DNA from: Pyricularia pennisetigena
Lineage: Eukaryota; Ascomycota; Sordariomycetes; Magnaporthales; Pyriculariaceae
Length of the DNA stretch: 64,000 nt
Direction of reading: 5' to 3'
Assembly (NCBI RefSeq): GCF_004337985.1
Contig: NC_043740.1
Coordinates: 2,889,616-2,953,615, forward strand
This document shows, piece after piece, positions 1 through 12,618 of the stretch. A program made the translations under genes and the position numbers. The notes below the pieces were generated by a model, which had not been told where the DNA came from, searched no databases, and saw only the letters and a program-made list of their open reading frames with translations. Positions within the stretch are counted from its first letter, which is position 1. Every line of letters starts with the position of its first letter.

Positions 1-417
1 TTTTTTTTTTTTTTTTTTTTCGGATAGGCGGGTTGGAAAGTATCGAAATTCTGGCAAGGACGAGGTTGGAGAATGCGTCTGAGTGGTGTTTGCGATGATA
101 TGATATCGATACGCAGATTTCGGAATCCTGGTCGTCAGAAGCCTATAATCAGATCGTGGCTGCAAGTTTGAGCCCAAGTGGCGGCGACAAGACACACACG
201 AACGGCGGAGGTTCCGTTGCAGGCAAAACCGACTTGGCCCCACTAATGCGGGAGAATCAGTGGGTCCATACGATGCAATCAACCGAATTTCGCGTGCTCA
301 CCTGCTCTCGCGTGCTTTCAATTAAACAACAGACGCGTCATTCCATACTTTGGTATATGTACCGCTAGTTCATATTAGCAATGATGAATGCATAATTGAT
401 AATCGGCAATCGATATA
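1..417. other. Upstream region of the SNF2 gene
   Basis: The window opens with a run of 20 T. The rest is non-coding sequence leading to the ATG at 418. A 70-codon open frame at 156-368 has no recognisable features and I do not call it. The promoter and 5' UTR of the downstream ATPase gene are expected here, but I see no defined element. Confidence 0.5.
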
Positions 418-3400
418 ATGCCTCCGGAACTGATTGTCATAGACAGCTCAGAATCCGAAGATAAAAAGAGCCTTGGTGCCAGACAACTTTCTAAAACGGC
501 GCTTGGTAAGCGCAAAGCTGAGCCTGTCCCGCCACCCATTGAGACTATTCCCTGGACAGACTCAGAAGAGGAAGCAGAGAAGGAAAGGACCAGGAAGAGA
601 CGAGCGAAGGAAAGGCGCAGTGCAAAAAAGAAGAGAAGCGCCCGGCCGGAGCCTGGCAGCATCAGTAACAACCAAGGAAGTCGAAGTGCACGTTCCTTAG
701 CCGAAGCAATTAGGGGTCTCGGCGAGGATGCGGCGCCAGAGGACAAGGTCCATGCCGATATCCCACAATATTTGAAGGACCGCAAGAGGCAATTCAATCG
801 GGACCGCGCAACGCTTCAGGAAGCCGGGCTGCTTCTTCCGCCGGACTACACGGATCTTGACTTCACCGATGATGAAGATAATGGCCGGCGGCGAGAGGTC
901 CGACCACAGTTTGGCGATAGGATCAAACCCTGTCGTCCTTACGAGGATATCGAGCTGGAAAGATCAGCAGGTATCATACCCGCACCTATAGCTCAATATC
1001 TACGTGATTATCAGGTCGATGGCGTTGCTTTCTTGCATGAGGCATTCGTCTACCAGAGGGGCTGCATCCTTGGCGATGACATGGGACTGGGCAAGACGGT
1101 TCAGGTTGCTGCGTTCCTCACAGCCGCATTTGGGAAAACCGGTGACTTTCGGGACTCGAAGCGGATGCGTAAGGTCAAGAGGCTGGGTCGGCGGTATTAC
1201 AAAGTGCTGATTGTCTGTCCCAGCTCCGTAATGGAGAACTGGAGGCAAGAACTGGCGCGATGGGGTTGGTGGAAGGTCGAGTCCTATCATGGTTTCGGCA
1301 AAGACGATGTACTTGATACTGCAAAGTCAGGTCGACTTGAGGTAATGCTTACGACCCCGGCCACTTACAGGCTGCAGAAGGAGCGTGTAAACACTGTCAG
1401 TTGGGATGCCGTGGTTGTCGACGAATGTCATAACATCAAGGAGCGGCGCTCCGAGATCACAAAAGCAATGACTGAGGTCAACGCACTTTGTCGCATCGGC
1501 TTGACGGGCACGGCCATCCAGAACAAGTACGAGGAGCTGTGGACACTCCTGAACTGGACAAACCCTGGGCGCTTTGGGACCTTTGGAGAATGGACAACCT
1601 CCATCAGCAGGCCTCTTACTCTGGGCCAATCCCACAATGCCACACTCCAGGAGCTGAGCATGGCAAGAAAGACAGCCAGGAAGTTGGTACAGAATCTTCT
1701 TCCGGACTACTTTCTTCGTCGCATGAAGTCTTTGATTGCGCATCAATTGCCGAAGAAGCGAGACAGGGTAATCTTTTGTCCGCTAACTGATCTCCAAACC
1801 GCCGCTTACGAAAGATTCATCGCATCTGAAGAGGTTGAGCTTGTCCGACGGTCTGATGAGCCATGCGATTGCGGATCAGGAGAGAAAAGGGGGCATTGCC
1901 ATTATGCACGCTTGTCGGATGGGCGCACATGGAATAGGCTCGTCTTTCCTTGTATTCTAACCTTGCAGAATCTGGCCAACCATCTCACGCTGATTGTGCC
2001 AAAGATTGGCGAACCCGGAGACAAGGCTGAGAAGCATCTGGCTAGGCTCCGTATTTGCGTGCCTGACAAGTGGGAGCAACTTTACAAGCTCCGCGACTCT
2101 CCGCTCATACAAATGGACCCGGAATTCTGCGGCAAATGGAGAGTCTTGAAGGACCTGCTCAAGTTTTGGGAGGCAAACGGCGACAAAGTCCTTGTCTTCT
2201 CCCATAGCGTCAAACTGCTACAAGTCCTTCGCGCGCTTTTTCAAACTACCCACTATAGTTACAGCTACCTGGATGGATCATTAGCAATCGAGGAGAGACA
2301 GCAGGTTGTTGATGATTTCAACTCAGACCCTCAGCAGTTTGTCTTTCTCATCTCTACGAAGGCGGGCGGTGTAGGTCTGAACATCACGTCGGCCAATAAG
2401 GTCGTCATCTTTGATCCGCACTGGAACCCGTCATGGGATCTTCAGGCTCAGGATCGAGCTTATCGAATTGGCCAGGTTTGTGGTTGCCGCTGCTCATATC
2501 CATGGCAGTCTTGTTGTGGAACTAGAGCTAATAATTTGACCCAGACTCGAGACGTCGACGTATTCCGCCTGGTCTCGCAAGGAACCATCGAAGAGATCGT
2601 CTACGCGCGGCAAATATACAAGCAGCAACAAGCCAACATTGGCTATAATGCTTCAAGTGAAAGGTAGTTTTGTTTCGAAACGGTTTTGCTACCGTGAAAA
2701 TGGCAAACAGGGAGATCCGCTTTCTATTATGACCTCGTAGGCTGATATTTTTATGCTTCAGACGATATTTTACTGGTGTACAACAAGACAACTCTCGCAA
2801 GGGAGAAATATTCGGACTCGAAAACATCTTTACATTCCGTCCCGACCGAGTAGTGCTACGGGATATTGTCAACAAGACGAATGTCGCAGAGGCCAAGGTT
2901 GGAGTATATCTGCAAGACATCGATATTGAGTCTGCCATCAAGGATAGTGAGGAGGCAGGCATCCCGATCAAGTTAGAACCGGGGGCCAGTGGCGACGCAG
3001 AAGAGCGTGGAGCAAGCCAACTCGCCGACTTCCTCACGTCCAAAACCCATATTAAATCAGGTGGTGAGAACCAACAACTATCTTCTGCTCATGACGCCAT
3101 ACAAGCCATTTTGTCCTCGGCGGGAGTGGGCTACACGCACGACAATGCCGAGGTCGTTGGCACCAGCAAAGTTGAAGCTCAATTGTCTCGCAAGGCCGAG
3201 AGAGATCACGAGATTGATGAGAAGGAAGCGCTCAAAGTCCTGTTTGCTGACAGTCAAGATGTTGACGCGAATTCGCTATACAAGCATGATCGGGAGGCTT
3301 GGGATGTGGACGAGATGGGAGAAGGTGATGACTGGCAGAGCAAGCGTCCCGAAACATGGTTCCGACCTCGGCTGCGATATAACCCTCCACAAGATGTGAG

Positions 3401-3899
3401 ACTGCGACAGTTCTGCTCCATGGCGAAGGAGTTCGGCTTCAGCAATGCTATAGATTTTGCATTGGTGGTAGAGAGCTGGACACAAGAGCAGCGGAGGAAC
3501 TGCCTCGATATATTCTACAAACGAAGGGAGTCTGAGCTGCTCAAGACAACCCTGGCTGGCGAGGCAAAGAAACTAGTCAAAAATGAACCCGAAGTCAAGA
3601 CAGATTCGGCTTCAGCCCGCATAAAGACCGAAGTACTGGAGGAGAATGGAATGATTGGTATCGAGGAATTTCAGACCAAATCCGAGGTTCCCATCAAAAC
3701 CGAAGCGGGGGTTGCCGACTCAAAAGTGAAGATGGCACCGATGAATGATGAGACCGAGAGCGACCCGGATGATTGTGATGCGGTCAAGGTGAAGGACGAG
3801 GATATGAGCAAGATTGAACGTGAACCAGGGCTGGTCACGACTAAGAGGCAGTCAGCAATATTCTTGTTTGACGACGATGATGAAGATGACGAGCTGTGA
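418..3899 (+). CDS. SNF2-family DNA-dependent ATPase, ERCC6L2-like
   Basis: Three exons (418-2475, 2545-2663, 2762-3899) give about 1104 residues. An acidic and basic N-terminus of about 185 residues precedes the SNF2 ATPase core. Visible motifs are the Q-type start AQYLRDYQVDG, Walker A GDDMGLGKT (about 219-227), a DECH box (about 334) followed by N, LTGTAIQN, and helicase-C motifs STKAGGVGLNIT and QAQDRAYRIGQ (ending at 686). Intron 1 (69 nt, in frame) is read through by the raw ORF but breaks the helicase motif, and it has a GCTAAT branch site. After intron 2 the protein continues RRYFTGVQQDNSRKGEIFGLEN, a block typical of ERCC6L2-like proteins. A small Cys/His cluster lies between the lobes. 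The C-terminus is long, charged and ends DDDDEDDEL. A nuclear DNA-repair or chromatin-remodelling role is inferred from the family. Rad26/CSB-like is the main alternative. Confidence 0.88.
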
Positions 3900-6800
3900 G
3901 ATGGTTCCTTGTTTGTATTTCCTGGTTTTATGATACCCATTGGCGTTTGTCTGGACTTTAAGGAAGTGCAATCAGTGTTCTCCGATGATAAGGTGCCTTG
4001 TGACACAGTATCGTCCGTGTCTTTTTTATTATTACCATTGTTATTTTGTCCAACCTCCAAACATCGCATAGAATCGTGTCTGGCCCTTTTCTCAGGATAT
4101 CAGTGTACTGGATTTAATATTACTCTCTAGTCTAGTTCCTGTTTGTCAATTGGACCTACGTAGTAGGTTCTTCGCCGGCTGCCTAATATCATCACAAGAC
4201 CACCCTCAACGGCAATATGGGTTCTTTGTTCATGCAAAGTTCCGAGTCAGTAACGTTGTGGCACGCGAACTATGATTACGACTGGACTATGGCAGCGCTT
4301 ATTTCAATGCCCTGCGGCCAGTTTACTCCGCAACAACGGGAATGGTGTGTGAACCACCGTGCCGCATCGCTTGCGTGCCGTGACTGTGACCTGGTATGCA
4401 CCTCGCCTTTGCTCACGTTTTTGGTGCCGTATTGCGTTGGTCGACGGTAAGTGTTGCACTAAAAACACCGCAAAAAGGCGAAAGCCCCCGTTAATGACTA
4501 ATGCCAGTGATTTCTGTAAATATAGCCTGCAACACAGTAAGCAGAGCCACCTTGGCCATGGGCGGGGTGGGGAGAAGCAGCATGGGCGAAGCACACAGAA
4601 CACCGGGAGTTTGGAACGGGAGGCAAATCCTGTTGTACATTAGGTTCGCGCCTGTCGAGGTTTCGTGCCATATCTACAAGTATTATGAGGATCATTATAG
4701 AGAGGAGGGTACGGGAAGGTCGCTTGTGGGGTTCGCGGATATGGCCGGCACCCGCTCGCGTCAACCCATGGAGACGATCGGCGAGCGAATCAGAACAGCC
4801 CCCAACTGTGCTCGAAATGCAGGTACTTTTGTGTCTTGTTGTGCGACCTTTGGAGGTCAATAAAAGTTGGTACATGTCGGAAAACTATTGTTTGTCTCCG
4901 ACGTCTTAGTATGGGTTCAAAACGTTCTAAATTTGCATGGAGACCGGTGAAAACTTACTCAAATCCACAGTTTCTTGTATAGTAGCCTCATTATCGGGGC
5001 CGCCGCTTAGTCCTTTATTACACTCTGATACGAGGATAAGGCCCTCCAGACTAGACCTGCCGCACGTGCCGGCAAAACCGCCGCTATCGGCGTGGACGCC
5101 GGCGAAGGCCAAGGAAAGGGCTGTAACAATGGAGAGCTGAATAGCGAATGGAAGTGGTAGGGGTGATCAAGGTGAAAAATAACAGAGGGGAAACTTGGGT
5201 AGCTGAGGAAAGCAAATGTTGGACCAGTCGCGGAGAATTAGAATGGAAGATCAATTAAGAGAATGGGAAACGGTTTGCTGATCGAAAATGAAATCATTGC
5301 ATCGATGAGAACGCCTATTGTTATTATTATTATTATTTTTACAAAGATATATCATCCATGGAGTATAGAGTGCATTTAAAAATTAAATCCACATCCTCTT
5401 GTTTCTGTATATTTATAAACATTGATAGCCCAATGAAGCGAATTGCTAAAATGTTACGTTGGTCTGGGCAAAACACGATATCAATTATAGCCGAATGGCA
5501 TGCAGGATTAGTTTTATTATCTACCCATGACTGGTGAGTGGGGAAGGTTGCTCTCCGATAGCGTGGCTACCCTCCACTTCGAGGGAGGAAAACATACTGA
5601 TGCGGTTAGGATGTTCCCGCCCACGTTTATCGGGAGTTGGGTTGGATGTTTTCAGCTTGGGTGTGTGTGGTGCTACTGCTAGACCTAGTGCGCTGAGCCA
5701 AGGTGCATCCGCTTCTGTGCTTTCGTCAGGAAAACTTTTTTCCTAGTGGGACAAGAAACTGAGCAAGTTGATAGGAAATTATACCTCATAAGTACACAAG
5801 TACCGTAAGACGACTTCACCTGCAATACTGCGTTTTGTGAGTAGTAATAGTGATATAGACAATAAACTTACTTTACCTACGTACAGTTCGGTGAAATGTA
5901 TCATCGTCATCATCGTTGATCCCTGTCTCTAATAAGATCTACGATTGGTCTCTTGGGGTTGTCCAAAAGTCTTGTCAATTCGGAAGAACCGGTAGAATGC
6001 ACAATAAACTCATGGACGAAAGAAATTGAAAAGCAATCACGAGGCAGGACGAGGCACGGCGCATGCCAGTTCAGTCAGTCCATGTTTCGCCGAAAAAAAT
6101 AATAATAAAATAAAATAAAAATAAAAACGAGGCTTTTCAAATTTCAAGGCATTATGCTGTGCTGTGCCCCCAGCGTCGCTGTGTCTCTGTAAGTGCCTTG
6201 TGTACCGCACTGCAGGCAGCTCAGGTAATTAAGAGAAGGCCAAAGTGTGTGTCAACCCCAACAGATGAATCTGATGAACGAAGCGTATTTTTGGACGGGA
6301 TTGACGAGTCGGGACCTTACCAAAGTCACCCACCCTCCCGGTCAACCCGCACGCGGCACCTACCTTACGTTGCTTACCACGTACCTCTTCCAATTGGCAG
6401 GGTCGCGTGTTGTTGGTCAGGTTCCAAGTACTCGTACCTACCTTAGGGAGTTCTAGCGCACGCAGCCTAGGAGAAAAAAAAAAAAAAAAAAAAAAGGCCA
6501 AGCTTACCAAGGACTTTTTATTACGTGGTACTCAAATCATAACCCATGTCAGCGAAGAAATAACGACGTCGTCTGCTTCCCCATTGTTGTTGAGTGCGCT
6601 TCAAAACCACTCCCTTTTTTTTTCCCCCTTAGTTTGACTTTGTACCTACCTTACCCATGCATTAATCATATGGATGGATCCAGGCATCCCAAAGCGACTA
6701 GTAATCGATCTCTCCTTTTTCATCTCTGTAAACTTTTGACCAAAGCCACGCTCATTTTCTTTTTCTTGTTTATGCTGTACGTGCGACTCGAGGTTGGTTT

Positions 6801-7276
6801 GTCCCCGAGACAGCAATTCCTCATTCTGCCGTTATATAGCCTTTCTCTTCGAAAGCTAGTCTTGCATGTAATTGTCTTGAATCAAGCCAATTCGATCAGC
6901 CAAGACCCACTGCACCCTTCGGGACCCTTTACATTCACTGTATTGCGAACCTGCTGCCACATTTAAAGTTCACGAACACTGGCAAGCGTATGTATACTCA
7001 TCCATTTCCCCAGTTTCATCCGACCTGGGACTGTCATGACTTGTGTCTGTGCCTACTTATCGACCTACATATAGGTCTGATAGGTCTTCCCCCCGGAAGT
7101 ATCCATACTGCTGCTGATTCTGACTCTTGCCTTACTCCCTATCTAGAGCCTAACGACTTGCGACCCACTAACTCCTATCATTGCCCTCTTTTTCAAATTC
7201 TCACACGACGACGACGACGACTACTACTAGACATACATACAAAACAGACGTCGCGCGAGCGACATACGCAGACGAC
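3900..7276. other. 3.4-kb gene-free interval with simple repeats
   Basis: No open frame here shows a domain, a plausible splice chain or coding-like codon use. It holds a (TTA)n run at 5321-5336, an AATAA/AAATAA-rich tract around 6098-6128 and a 22-A run at 6474-6495. Several ACCTACCTT-like words occur near 6434 and 6640. The last several hundred bases are pyrimidine-rich and should hold the ERG12 promoter and 5' UTR. Frames at 4217-4450 and 4501-4863 were examined and not accepted. Confidence 0.5.
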
Positions 7277-8826
7277 ATGCCCCCAACTACAGTAGCAACT
7301 AATGGTATACACAAGGAGGTGGGGGAGCTTCATATCAACGGTAACGGTAATGGTGTACGGGCCAGGATGGCCAGGAAACAATCCAGCCCAATGATGCCAG
7401 CCTTCATGGTCTCGGCTCCTGGGAAGGTCATCATGTTTGGAGAGCACTCGGTGGTGTACGGCAAGGTACGCGGGCAGTTCATACGGCTCGTCCATACTCG
7501 GGGGTTGACCTATGGGCTAACAAATCATCTTGGACTATACAGAAAGCTATCGCTGCCGCCATAAACCTCCGATCATATCTTCTCGTAACGGCGCTGTCCA
7601 AGTCGAAAAGAACCATCACACTCAGATTTCCAGACATCGACCTTATCCACACTTGGAACATCGACGACCTGCCGTGGTCTACCTTTTCGCAGCCTGGCAA
7701 GAAAAAGTACTACTATGACCTTGTCACATCTCTAGACCCCGATTTGATGGACGCGATCCAGCCCCACCTTGAGCCCGTATCTAGCGAGGCCCCCGACGCG
7801 CAACGCAAGGTCCACATCAGCGCGGCGGCCGCTTTCCTCTACTTGTTCCTCTCCCTTGGTTCACAAGCCTTCCCTGGAGGCATTTACACGTTGAGGTCGA
7901 CGATACCCATCGGCGCAGGCCTGGGCTCGAGCGCCTCCATCTCGGCGTGCCTCTCGGCAGCGCTCCTACTGCAGATCAGGACATTATCGGGACCTCACCC
8001 GGACCAGCCGCCTGACGAAGCCCGCGTGCAGGTCGAGCGCATCAACAGGTGGGCTTTTGTAGCCGAGATGTGCATACATGGCAACCCATCTGGGGTGGAT
8101 AATACGGTGTCGACCCAAGGCAAGGCCGTGGTGTTCCAACGGCTGGACTATGCCAAGCCGCCTGTCGTCACCCCGATGTGGGACTTTCCTGAGCTGCCGC
8201 TGCTTGTAGTGGACACAAAGCAGGCCAAGTCGACCAAGTTTGAGGTTGAGAAGGTGGCCAAGCTTAGGGAAACACACCCCAAGATTGTCAACTCGATACT
8301 GGACTCGATGGATAAACTTACCCAAGCGGCGACAGAGGTGATGACTGACGAGGATTTTGACAACGAGGACGTCGAGAGCCTGCAAAAGGTGGGCGAGCTT
8401 ATGGGTATGAACCACGGCTTGCTTGTGTCTTTGGGAGTGTCGCATCCTAGACTGGAAAGGGTGCGTGAGCTTGTGGATCACGAGGGGATAGGATGGACAA
8501 AGCTTACAGGCGCCGGCGGTGGTGGATGTTCGATCACGCTGATGAGGCCCGATGTGCCGAGGGAGAAGCTGGAGCGTCTGAAGGAGAGGCTAGACGAGGA
8601 GGGATACCTCAAATTCAGGACAACCCTGGGCGGTGGCGGCGTCGGTGTGCTGTGGCCTGCCGTGCTGAGGAACGGGATGGACGAAGATGAGGAGGGTGGG
8701 ATGGAAATTGACGTCGAGAAGTTCCTGAACGCAGACGGAAACGAAGGAGTCGAGAGGCTTGTTGGTGTGCACGGCACAAGTGGTGAGAGGGAAGGTTGGA
8801 AGTTTTGGAGGGTCGGTAATGCATGA
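7277..8826 (+). CDS. ERG12: Mevalonate kinase
   Basis: Two exons, 7277-7465 and 7543-8826, encode 490 residues. The enzyme phosphorylates mevalonate with ATP in the cytosolic mevalonate pathway, feeding sterol, dolichol and protein prenyl groups. GHMP-kinase motifs are clear: PGKVIMFGEHSVVYGK at about 48-63, the ATP-binding loop PIGAGLGSSAS at about 184-194, and TGAGGGGCSITL at about 384-395. The intron sits directly after the HSVVYGK codons, has a GGGCTAAC branch site and ends TACAG; the protein resumes KAIAAAINLRSYL, as in family members. The ATG at 7277 is chosen because the frame upstream is only UTR-like; it gives a 45-residue leader before the first motif. The next gene on the same strand, RAM2, uses the end product of this pathway. 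Confidence 0.96.
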
Positions 8827-9603
8827 CCAACCCCCATTGGCCTCACTTTGCAAACAATACTACGACGCTTGGAGAGTACGAGCAGAGAAGCGGGGGAAGC
8901 TTTCACATCAGACTACGGCGTGCCGGCACATCAGCCGTAGATGGTGTTGGTACTACGGGCGTGTTCGACGCAGATGCACCTGCTTCGAGACTGGTCGGGC
9001 GTCAAGATTTCTTGATCTAAATGGAGTCATCGGGAACGTATAGTCTTTTTCAGTCTTTGGATGCTGTTTGGAGCGGCAAAAAATGGAGATGGGGATCGCG
9101 GGAGTCTCGGAAACGATGGAAGATTTATGGTAATGTTAGACCTTGCGTGAAGCCAATCAACAAAAGCTAATTAGAAGTACAAAGTTTGCTCGAATGTGCT
9201 TATCTGGGCCAACTAAGCTAGGGTGCACCTAGGTCATAATCACACTAATAAATAAACAATTGATCCATCTAACATGGAAGGTCTGAATTGTCGTGATAGA
9301 TAAAACAGATGATGCAAGGGAGTTGGTATTTTTCTTTATGTTAGCATTGTAGTCAATTGCTTTGGCACTTTTGCAGGGTCGTTCTCTGTAATTACTGAAA
9401 ATTCCCTAGTATTGTCCTCCCGCAATCGGAATCTGGAGCTAACCCCGCATTGGAGCTACAAGCTCCCTGCGGCATGTTACGGTAACTGCGAGGTACGGTA
9501 CTGTACTGCTTCTCCACCACTCCGAGCAAACCACAAAAAATTACTCGAGACCAAGTTCAAAGTCTAACGGGCAATACAGAAACGAAGCGCACAAGAGAGA
9601 ACA
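8827..9603. other. Intergenic, ERG12 to RAM2
   Basis: 777 bases between two genes on the same strand. They should contain the ERG12 3' UTR and the RAM2 promoter. Short frames here are shadows or random. I see no RNA gene. Confidence 0.5.
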
Positions 9604-11344
9604 ATGCCACCGAAAGCAAAGGCTGCCCCAAAAGCCAAAGAATCTGAGAGTGCGTGATCTTGGGTGCTGCAGTTCCTCCTTTCCACCTTCCTCTCCCTCT
9701 TTTTGGGAACGCAACATTCCTCCGTCCCCCCCCCCTTGCCTCAAGTGAAACCCACCCAACTCACGCCAACCACTTGCCAGAACCCAAAGAGGCGCCTCCT
9801 CCACCGCGCACCCTCAACGAGCAAAGCCAACAGAGGTACGAGCTCGCTCACCCGCTTCACGAGGCCTTCCAAAAGGTCGGCATCAGCGGGCTATCGGCAC
9901 CAGAGCTCCAACTGTGGACGAGCGCGCAGTACTGCCGCGCAACGGCGGCGAGCACAGGCACCGCCCATAAGAAGCAACAGCAGCAGCTCGGGAACAAGGC
10001 CCACCGCGAGACGTGGCGGGCCTTCAACGAGGCGTCTTTACCCTTGCGCGTGCCCAAGAAGCCCACGTGCTGGGGCAAGGACTACGCCGGACGGGACGTC
10101 GGGGAGCTGACCCTCGACCAATTCCGCGCCAGGTTCGAGAAGCGTGCCAGGCTTACTTGCCTGCTCGCCACCAGGGGGACGTCGGCACCGCAGACGGAGC
10201 CGGAACTCATCAAGGAGAAGCGGAGGAGGCTCGAGATGGCGACCTTGAGGAGCGAGCTCTACGGGGAGCTGGTGGGAAGCCTTGCGAGGGATCCGGCGTG
10301 GGACGACGTGGTGCCGATCCCGTTGAACGAGCCTGACAATGCGCTGGCGGCCATTGCGTACCCGGACGATTATGCTGAAGGTATGCTGTGTTGTGATCTG
10401 GGATCCAAGGTTCCCGGCGGCGCGAACATCAAGATGCTGATGCCCTTACGCTTTCTGTAGCCATATCATATCTCCGTGCCGTCATGGCAAGCAAGGAGTA
10501 CTCACCGCGCTGCCTCAAACTCACTGAGCACATCATATCCATGAACCCGGCACACTACACCGTCTGGCTGTATCGCTTCTCCATCATCAAGGCCCTCGGG
10601 CTCGCCATCCCGGACGAGATCCAATGGCTCAACAGCGTCGCGCTCCAGCACCTGAAGAACTACCAAATCTGGCACCACCGCCACCTTCTGATAGACAGCT
10701 ACTACCCTCAGATAGCAGACGACAAGGACCAGGTCGCCCAGCTGGCCGCGTCGGAGCGCGACTTCATCACAACCATGCTGGCCGAGGACACCAAGAACTA
10801 TCACGTGTGGTCGTACCGCCAGTTTCTCGTCAGGCGGCTACAGGCGTGGCGCGACCCGGATGAGCGCCGCGCCGTCGAGGGCCTGATCGACGACGACGTG
10901 CGGAACAACTCGGCCTGGAGCCACCGCTTCTTCCTCGTCTTTACCGACCCGGAGCAGACCACGGCCGGGTCGCACGCCACAGAGGCCGACCCGGCCGTGC
11001 CGGCCGCCGTCATCGACGAGGAGCTTGCCTATGCCAAGGCCAAGATCAACCTCGCGCCGCAGAACCAGAGCCCCTGGAACTACCTGCGCGGCGTGCTGGT
11101 AAAGGGTGGGCGGGAGCTGGCGACCGTGGAGGAGTTTGCGTCGGGCTTCGTGGCGGACCTGGGCGACGCCGACAAGGAGGAGGTCAGGAGTACGCACGCC
11201 CTCGACCTTCTAGCTGAGATATACGCCGAGAAAGGGGATAAAGATAAGGCGATCTTGTGTCTCGATAGGCTTGGGGACAAGTGGGATCGGATACGCAAGG
11301 GGTACTGGGACTGGAGGAAGAAGACATTGACGACGGCCGTCTGA
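9604..11344 (+). CDS. RAM2: Protein farnesyl/geranylgeranyltransferase type I alpha subunit
   Basis: Exons 9604-9649, 9781-10380 and 10461-11344 give 509 residues. The alpha subunit pairs with two different beta subunits to attach farnesyl or geranylgeranyl groups to CAAX proteins in the cytosol. Five prenyltransferase-alpha repeats are visible: MNPAHYTVWLYR, KNYQIWHHRHLL, KNYHVWSYRQFL, NNSAWSHRFFLV and NQSPWNYLRGVL. The usual entry motif WDDVVPIPL is present at about 188. Intron 2 (80 nt) splits DDYAE|AISYLRAVMAS with correct phase; intron 1 (131 nt) joins a basic MPPKAKAAPKAKE start. About 185 residues precede the usual core, which is much longer than the short N-terminus I expect for this family. 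An internal Met at 10236 would give the family's usual length, about 350 residues, so the true start or an extra intron is uncertain. The product is not in doubt. Confidence 0.92.
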
Positions 11345-11965
11345 GCGTGGTCGTATTGCATTTACTTGTTTGTTTTTAGCACATTACGGGGTTTTATGGG
11401 AATAAACCTTGATCGATTTGGGTATTTGGTTTTGTTTTTATTGCGATCTACGTATCGACACGGAAACCTGGTCCTCCTATCCTCCGCCTCCATTTTGGTC
11501 TAGATGTTTAGCAGCTCGATAAGCTGCTGTTGAATAAGGGGCCTTTTTTTTTTCCCTGCGGACTTTGATTTTGCGTCGTCTCCATGCTGCCAACTATTTG
11601 GGACTACTATGTCCTCTGTGCCTCTTTTAATATACCCTGTCAAAGCCATGGAGTTTCCCAAATGGCGGCATGTGGACCATGAACATGCCGTGGTCGTTGG
11701 ATTGTCGCATTCAAATGACTTCCGATTGTTTTCACACTCGGAAAAGTAGCATAAACACGCTGAATGTCCATTTCAATCGTCCGGTTTCGGCGCTTGCTCC
11801 CTTTCGTGCTATGCACCTGACTACACCAGCCAGGCACGTGATATCATGCGAGGAAAAGCTGAAGTCTTTTTTTTTTTTCTTAGTTGTTGTTTTTTGTTGA
11901 AGCGGAGCCGCGACTCGGCGCTGTGATATTTTCAGAGAAATTCCTATAATTTCCCCCCCTTTTTT
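11345..11965. other. Convergent 3' intergenic region, RAM2 / MTR2
   Basis: 621 bases between the stop codons of two convergent genes. T-rich stretches near 11410-11450, 11548 and 11869-11896 and an AATAAA at 11401-11406 fit 3' UTR and polyadenylation sequence. No gene is supported. Confidence 0.5.
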
Positions 11966-12618
11966 TCACATAGCCCGGTAGTTCTGGCTCAAAATCAGGA
12001 ACCTCTTGGCGCCGCGCTGGGCCTTGGGTCCCATGGAATCCCAGTTGGGCACCAGGACAAAGACCTCGGTAAAGGGCCTACGGGGCGCGCTCCTGTCGGC
12101 GCCGAACTGGACGGCGCCGTTGACCATGACCATGATGGAGATCTTGTGGTCGCGGTCGGCGCGGTCGCGGCTGGTGCGACCGGCCTGCTGGGCGGGCCTG
12201 AGGTTCTCGGGCATGGCGACGACAAAGTTTGCGTTAAGAACGTGCGCGTCGAAGCCCTCGACGTCGTATTTGACTCGGCCGCCGTTGGCCTGTTTCTCGA
12301 GCAGCTCCTCGAACTTGGTCGGGTCCTCGAGGACCATGCCGTTGATGCTGATGTCGGCTTGCATGTTGGCGCCCCGGTAGTGCGCACTGCTGTTGATGTA
12401 GTACGAGGCGAGCTGGCGTCGCTCCGAGCAGCTCTTGTAGTATCCGTCGACAAAGGCTTGGGCGCCTGGTCCACCGGCGGAAAAAGGGAGGAAAGTGGTT
12501 TGGTGTAAGTTACTGGGGGTTGTCTTCTTGTATGGTGTCTTCCATTTCAGGTCGGTTGGTGACGGTTCGGGGTAATAGTACCTTCGGCAGAGGTCTTGAC
12601 CTCGTTGTCCTCTGACAT
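11966..12618 (-). CDS. MTR2: mRNA export factor Mtr2, NTF2-like
   Basis: Minus strand, exon 1 12582-12618 and exon 2 11966-12465, 178 residues. Mtr2 forms a heterodimer with Mex67 through an NTF2-like fold and carries mRNPs through nuclear pores. The protein begins MSEDNEVKTSAEGAQAFVDG, then YYKSC and LASYYINSSAHYRGANM, the opening helices of NTF2-like export adaptors. It continues with ISINGMVLEDPTKFEELLE and a C-terminal beta block FTEVFVLVPN...RFLILSQNYRAM. The 116-nt intron splits a Gly codon (GTACTA...CCAG). Without this intron the open frame starts only at an internal Met and loses the first helix. Length matches fungal Mtr2. Its start faces MSM1 in a divergent pair. Confidence 0.87.

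Noticed and set aside
4501..4863. 120-codon open frame in the interval before ERG12
   Set aside because: It overlaps other open frames on both strands, has no domain or signal and no splice partner.
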